Positions 60,480 through 64,000 of a stretch of DNA of 64,000 nt are shown piece after piece (the stretch's first letter is position 1; the number at the start of each line of letters is the position of its first letter). Source of the DNA: Microbacterium hydrocarbonoxydans. GTDB taxonomy: Bacteria > Actinomycetota > Actinomycetes > Actinomycetales > Microbacteriaceae. The notes below the pieces were generated by a model. The model made no database searches. It was not told the DNA's origin and saw only the letters and a program-made list of their open reading frames with translations. The DNA lies in assembly GCF_904831005.1 (NCBI RefSeq), contig NZ_LR882982.1, positions 2,542,001 to 2,606,000 of the forward strand. The letters are read 5' to 3'. The position numbers were made by a program, and so were the translations under genes.

Positions 60480-60553
60480 TGGGCCCACCAGGACTTGAAC
60501 CTGGGACCTCTTCATTATCAGTGAAGCGCTCTAACCGCCTGAGCTATGGGCCC
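60480..60553 (-). tRNA. tRNA-Ile(GAT)
   Basis: 74 nt. Acceptor GGGCCCA/TGGGCCC, anticodon stem-loop CTTCA-CTGATAA-TGAAG (anticodon GAT), T-loop TTCAAGT. CCA not encoded. The Ile-Ala order after the DUF3566 gene is the ileT-alaT arrangement of actinobacteria. Confidence 0.97.
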
Positions 60554-60638
60554 GTCAACCTCCAGAACTTTACCGGAGTTCTGGCGAAAATCCCAATCGA
60601 GGGCGGGGACCCGAACAGACCCCCGCCCTCGATGCCCA

Positions 60639-61565
60639 TCAGTTGCCCGGGCGGATAGTGGCGCTGCCCGCAGAGAGCGACACCTCGATCGTGTTGCGAG
60701 CGCCTCCCGACTGATCGACGCGCGCATCGAGCGACCCGGCCTCGACGTCCTGGATGATCGAGTAGGACTCGTCGGGCACCGTGAGGTCGAGCGATCCGGC
60801 GCTGACATCGATCGTCGTCTGCGTCGGCGCGCGCCCCGTCAGCTCGACGTTGAGGTCGCCCGCCGCCACGGTGAGATCGGCCTCGCCGACGCCGTCGAGC
60901 ACCGCATCGGCGCGACCCGCGCTCATGTCGATGCTGAGGCTGCTCGCCGCGCCCTCGATGTCGAGCGCGCCGGCATTCACGGTGATGTCGAGCGCGCCGA
61001 AGTCGCCGATCACATCGAGGCTTCCCGCATCCAGCGTCAGGTCGGCGTCGAGCGCCGCATCCTGCAGCTTCTGCGGGAGCGTGAGCACCGCCGACTCCTC
61101 ATCGCCCACCCAGCTGCCGAACCACCACCCGAATCGGAACTCGGGGCTGCGCACGACGAGATCGTCACCCTCTCGCTCGAGCGTCCACTCCGGTCCTCGG
61201 CGGTTGGCGACCGACAGCTCCGCCTCGTCGACGTCACCGAACTCGATGCGCATGTTTCCCGCATCGACGTCGAGGTCGATGCCCTGAATACCCGCGACGT
61301 CCTCGGTCTGCAGCGATCCGGTGCTCTCCGTCGACGACGAGACCAGCCCGCCGGTCGCCGCCACCGCCGCGGTCGCGCCCGACCCGAGCAGCGCGATACC
61401 TCCCACGATCGCGGTGACGATCATGATCGCTCTCGCGCCGCCCTGACCGGTCGACGGCTCGGTCGCGGTCTGAGGCTGAGCCGGGGCCGGCTCAGCAGGA
61501 CCGGACGCCGGCGGAGGCGTGAACGGCGTGTGGCCGCCCTGGTGGTCATCGTTGCTCGTGGTCAT
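60639..61565 (-). CDS. DUF4097-type beta-helix envelope protein
   Basis: A 308-aa protein. A Pro/Gln-rich cytoplasmic N-terminus, one helix (about 45-70, AIMIVTAIVGGIALLGSG), then an extracellular repeat domain in which LTLDAGSLDV, ITVNAGALDIEG, LTVAAGDLNVEL and IDVSAGSLDLTV recur about every 22 aa, the DUF4097/DUF2807 right-handed beta-helix. Such proteins accompany LiaF/two-component envelope-stress systems. Overlaps the response regulator by 4 nt. Confidence 0.85.
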   Translation of the reverse strand: MTTSNDDHQGGHTPFTPPPASGPAEPAPAQPQTATEPSTGQGGARAIMIVTAIVGGIALLGSGATAAVAATGGLVSSSTESTGSLQTEDVAGIQGIDLDVDAGNMRIEFGDVDEAELSVANRRGPEWTLEREGDDLVVRSPEFRFGWWFGSWVGDEESAVLTLPQKLQDAALDADLTLDAGSLDVIGDFGALDITVNAGALDIEGAASSLSIDMSAGRADAVLDGVGEADLTVAAGDLNVELTGRAPTQTTIDVSAGSLDLTVPDESYSIIQDVEAGSLDARVDQSGGARNTIEVSLSAGSATIRPGN

Positions 61566-62248
61566 CGTCCCATTCCTGTCTGTCCGGTCGGCGGCGTACC
61601 GCCCGTGTTCTCGATATGCGCCAGCGCGGCGAGCACTCGGCGGTTTCCCGACTCGCCCTGCTCGAGGCCCAGCTTCTGGAAGATCGCGGTGATGTGCTTC
61701 TCGACGCTCGCCTCTGAGAGGAAGAGCAGCGCGGCGATCGCCTGATTCGACTTGCCCTCGGCGATCAAGGCCAGCACTGTGCGCTCACGCTCGGTGAGCC
61801 GCAGCATCCGGTCGTCTCGGTTGCGACGCGTCAGCAGCTGCGCGACCACCTCGGGATCGAGCACCGTCGCTCCCTCCGAGATGCGCTGCACCGACGCGAG
61901 GAACTCCGAGACATCGGCCACGCGGTCCTTGAGCAGATAGCCCAGCGGTCCGCCCTGTGCGGCGATCAGATCGGACGCGTACCGCTCCTCGACGTACTGC
62001 GACAGCACGAGCAGCGGCAGAGCGGGGTTCGTGTCGCGAAGGTGCAGTGCGGCACGGATGCCCTCGTCCGTGAAGGTCGGAGGCAACCGCACGTCGAGGA
62101 TGCACAGTTCCGGAGCAGTCTCGGCGACCGCCTCATCGAGGCCCTCGATGTCGGGCAGCGCCGCGACGACGCTGTGTCCGGCGTCTTCGAGCAGCCGCAC
62201 GAGACCCTCACGCAGCAGGACGGAGTCCTCGCAGATCAGGATGCGCAT
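61562..62248 (-). CDS. NarL/LuxR-type response regulator
   Basis: A 228-aa regulator. Receiver domain with acidic pocket ED (residues 7-8) and phosphoacceptor D52 (LCILDVRLPP). C-terminal LuxR HTH (LTERERTVLALIAEGKSNQA, then LFLSEASVEKHI). Partner of the upstream histidine kinase, whose last 13 nt it overlaps. The cotranscribed DUF4097 gene suggests an envelope-stress LiaRS/DesRK-like circuit. Confidence 0.94.
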   Translation of the reverse strand: MRILICEDSVLLREGLVRLLEDAGHSVVAALPDIEGLDEAVAETAPELCILDVRLPPTFTDEGIRAALHLRDTNPALPLLVLSQYVEERYASDLIAAQGGPLGYLLKDRVADVSEFLASVQRISEGATVLDPEVVAQLLTRRNRDDRMLRLTERERTVLALIAEGKSNQAIAALLFLSEASVEKHITAIFQKLGLEQGESGNRRVLAALAHIENTGGTPPTGQTGMGR

Positions 62249-63504
62249 GGCACGTTCACCTCCAGGCTGGTCGGTCCGCCGAGCGGGCTCTCGAGGCGGA
62301 AGGTTCCGCCCGCAGCCAGAATGCGGTTCGCGATGCCGTCGAGTCCGCCGCCGGGCTGCACCTGCGCACCGCCCATGCCGTTGTCCTCGACGCGAGCCCA
62401 GAGGACTCCGCCTTCACGCAGTCGCACGGTCACCCGCGTCTCACTGGCACGGGAGTGCTTCGCCGCGTTGGTGAGCGACTCGGCGATCGAGAAGTACACG
62501 GCGGCCTCGGCCTCTCGACTGCAGCGACCGTCCATGCGCACATCGAGGCTCACCGGAATGTGGGAGCGGCTGGCGAGCGCCGACAGCGCGGCGTCGAGTC
62601 CTCGGTCATCGAGCACAGAGGCGTGGATGCCTCGGGCGAGCTGTCGCAGCTCGGTGATCGCCGCCTTCGTCGAGGTGTGTGCTTCGGAGATGAGCTCCTT
62701 CGCGACAGCGGGGTCGCTGTCGATCTTCTGCTGTGCAAGGCCCAGGGTCATCCCGACCGACACGAGCCGCGGCTGGACGCCGTCGTGCAGGTCGCGCTCG
62801 ATGCGAGTGCGCTCCAGGTCGGCCGCACGCACCGCTCCCTCCCGCTGCGCACTGCTGGTGCGCACACGCTCGGTGAGCTCGGCCTCACGGCTGCGGATCA
62901 CGACCGCCAGCGAGATCACGCGGTGCAGCAGGGCGAGCCCGATCATGCCGGCGATGGAGGCGGCGATCCCGAGGATGCCGATCAGCGGCGCCCACGCCGC
63001 GTCGATGCCCCCGCCTCCGAACGGGCCGATCACGGTCTCGGTGCCGGCCAGCGGAGCGAAGCAGATCACGATCGACCAGACGACGCCGCATGCCAGCCGC
63101 AGCACGATCCAACCGAGAACAGCGGTGATGGCGAAGTTGGCCACCGCCCGCCACATGCGACCGTCGATCGCCTGACGTCCGAGGGAGCGCAGCCACCCGA
63201 CGAATCCGGGGCGGTCCCGCGGGCGCCACCGAAGAGGTGCGATCGGCGTCGTATACAGCGCGCCGACCCGGGCGACCTCGAACCAGCCGACACCGAAGAT
63301 CGCGTAGACGAGTCCTACGAGGAGCACGACTCCCACGCCGGCTGCGAAGAGCAAGCCCAGGCCCGTGCCGAGGAGACCCGAGAGGGTCGCGAAGATGAAT
63401 CCACCGATGACCCCGATGCCGGCGAGATGCAGGATCGTGAGCACGATGCGCAGCGGCGGTTTCGTGGCCGTCGTCGCTGGTGGCGTGGCAGTCTGTGTCG
63501 TCAT
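62236..63504 (-). CDS. HisKA_3-type sensor histidine kinase
   Basis: A 422-aa membrane kinase. Two hydrophobic regions at about 18-70 and 130-200 (several helices) hold a PspC/DUF1707-like sensor-like domain. Dimerisation/phosphorylation motif ERDLHDGVQPRLVSVGM (phosphorylated His) and HATPase_c motifs NAAKHSRAS and GVLWARVEDNGMGG, GGLDGIANRI. GGAGAC gives the RBS of the chosen ATG. The cognate regulator gene overlaps its 3' end. Confidence 0.9.
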   Translation of the reverse strand: MTTQTATPPATTATKPPLRIVLTILHLAGIGVIGGFIFATLSGLLGTGLGLLFAAGVGVVLLVGLVYAIFGVGWFEVARVGALYTTPIAPLRWRPRDRPGFVGWLRSLGRQAIDGRMWRAVANFAITAVLGWIVLRLACGVVWSIVICFAPLAGTETVIGPFGGGGIDAAWAPLIGILGIAASIAGMIGLALLHRVISLAVVIRSREAELTERVRTSSAQREGAVRAADLERTRIERDLHDGVQPRLVSVGMTLGLAQQKIDSDPAVAKELISEAHTSTKAAITELRQLARGIHASVLDDRGLDAALSALASRSHIPVSLDVRMDGRCSREAEAAVYFSIAESLTNAAKHSRASETRVTVRLREGGVLWARVEDNGMGGAQVQPGGGLDGIANRILAAGGTFRLESPLGGPTSLEVNVPCAS

Positions 63505-63628
63505 GTCTCCAAGGTACGGCGGTGGTGATCCCGTCGACACCGAGGCAACCCGACACCCTGTTTCGGGTTTTCCCTACTGCTGCCACGTCGACTCGCACCG
63601 CTCGACCCGCGCGCGGCCTCAGAGACAC

Positions 63629-63666
63629 AGAAGAAGGGCGGATGCCGAAGCATCCGCCCTTCTTCT
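63629..63666. terminator. terminator of the DUF3566 transcript
   Basis: Perfect 17-bp stem, AGAAGAAGGGCGGATGC with its complement, and a 4-nt CGAA loop, just after the DUF3566 stop. The stem's terminal TTCTTCTTC gives a U-rich end for the minus-strand transcript. Confidence 0.85.
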
Positions 63667-63682
63667 TCGCGTGTGGGTCGGC

Positions 63683-64000
63683 TCAGTTCGAGGTGAAGCC
63701 GACGAGCAGGCCGCCGGTCACCTTCACCGCGACGTTGTAGATACCGGCGACGACCGCGCCGAGAACCGTGAAGACGATCAGGTTCAGGATCGAGACCACG
63801 GCGGCGAAGGCCATGACCTGCGGCAGACCCGCGACCTCCGAGATCCGCACCGAGTCGCTGGTGATCGTGCCCACGAACTCGTCGGCCTGGCTGATGACGT
63901 TGGTCGCCTGCAGCACGAGATAGATCAGGAAGAACGACACCATGGTGACGATCGCGAGCGCGACCGCTCCCAGGAAGGAGAGCTTCACGGCCGACCAGAA
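63683..64000 (-). CDS. DUF3566 transmembrane protein, 5' end outside the window
   Basis: At least 105 aa; the frame stays open to the right edge (FWSAVKLSFLGAVALAIVTM). Two helices flank a soluble loop (residues about 25-60 of the visible part, QATNVISQADEFVGTITSD, and LNLIVFTVLGAVVAGIYNV). This is the C-terminal DUF3566 domain of the gene that follows gyrA in actinobacteria. It marks the approach of oriC. The protein's proximal, usually low-complexity half is not visible. Confidence 0.9.
   Translation of the reverse strand, partial: FWSAVKLSFLGAVALAIVTMVSFFLIYLVLQATNVISQADEFVGTITSDSVRISEVAGLPQVMAFAAVVSILNLIVFTVLGAVVAGIYNVAVKVTGGLLVGFTSN

Overview
The window is GC-rich actinobacterial chromosome. 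Gene content and order (CrgA, class E sortase, a pknB-pknA-pbpA-rodA-pstP-fhaB-fhaA envelope cluster, DUF3566 protein followed by tRNA-Ile and tRNA-Ala) point to Microbacteriaceae, most likely Microbacterium or a close relative. The truncated DUF3566 gene at the right edge normally sits just downstream of gyrA, so oriC with dnaA/dnaN/gyrBA should lie a few kilobases beyond the right end. No dnaA, transposase, integrase or CRISPR array is inside the window.

Layout. 0.2-2.3 kb: siderophore-interacting protein, a membrane PH-like protein and a small membrane-anchored XRE regulator. 2.3-14 kb: a tightly overlapped ten-gene minus-strand operon that starts with a LacI-type repressor behind twin palindromic operators and encodes a sugar ABC importer, two ADP-ribosylglycohydrolase-family proteins, a PfkB kinase, a glycosidase-like protein fused to a Cys-less formylglycine-enzyme fold, a class III CoA-transferase and a CitE/HpcH lyase. 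It looks like a complete uptake-and-breakdown route for a ribosylated or glycosylated compound whose aglycone is an organic acid; I regard it as the best candidate for an undescribed system here. 14-16 kb: DUF2809 protein, a hypothetical membrane protein and tRNA-Leu(CAG).

16.1-27.1 kb: the conserved cell-shape and signalling cluster (FHA proteins, PP2C phosphatase, RodA, PBP2, two Ser/Thr kinases, PabA/TrpG-like amidotransferase, a 51-aa membrane protein, sortase E, CrgA), followed by rhomboid protease and peptidyl-prolyl isomerase. In reverse complement the order agrees with the gyrA-proximal block of Mycobacterium, except that about 30 kb of extra genes (roughly 29-60 kb) lie between ppiA and the tRNA pair.

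That extra segment is mainly acyl-CoA catabolism: alcohol dehydrogenase, SDRs, MaoC hydratase, thiolase, two acyl-CoA dehydrogenases, thioesterase, acyl-CoA ligase, an ACAD10/11-type phosphotransferase, a branched-chain-type ABC importer and two TetR regulators. Four operons there carry the same 18-bp operator (ATACCG-N6-CGGTAT or a close variant), so they probably form one regulon. The APH-kinase plus ACAD pair and a QsdR-like TetR suggest 4-hydroxy acids or gamma-lactone products as substrates. Further right are an amidohydrolase, an M24 peptidase, an orphan ctaD, a LysR/amidotransferase pair and a four-gene WXG100-type operon.

59.5-64 kb: two lipoproteins, DnaA-box/GTTAAC-rich DNA, tRNA-Ala(TGC) and tRNA-Ile(GAT), a DUF4097 protein with a two-component system, and the DUF3566 fragment. 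A 22-bp sequence rich in GTTAAC occurs once near 27.3 kb and once, inverted and identical, near 59.7 kb, each beside DnaA-box-like nonamers.
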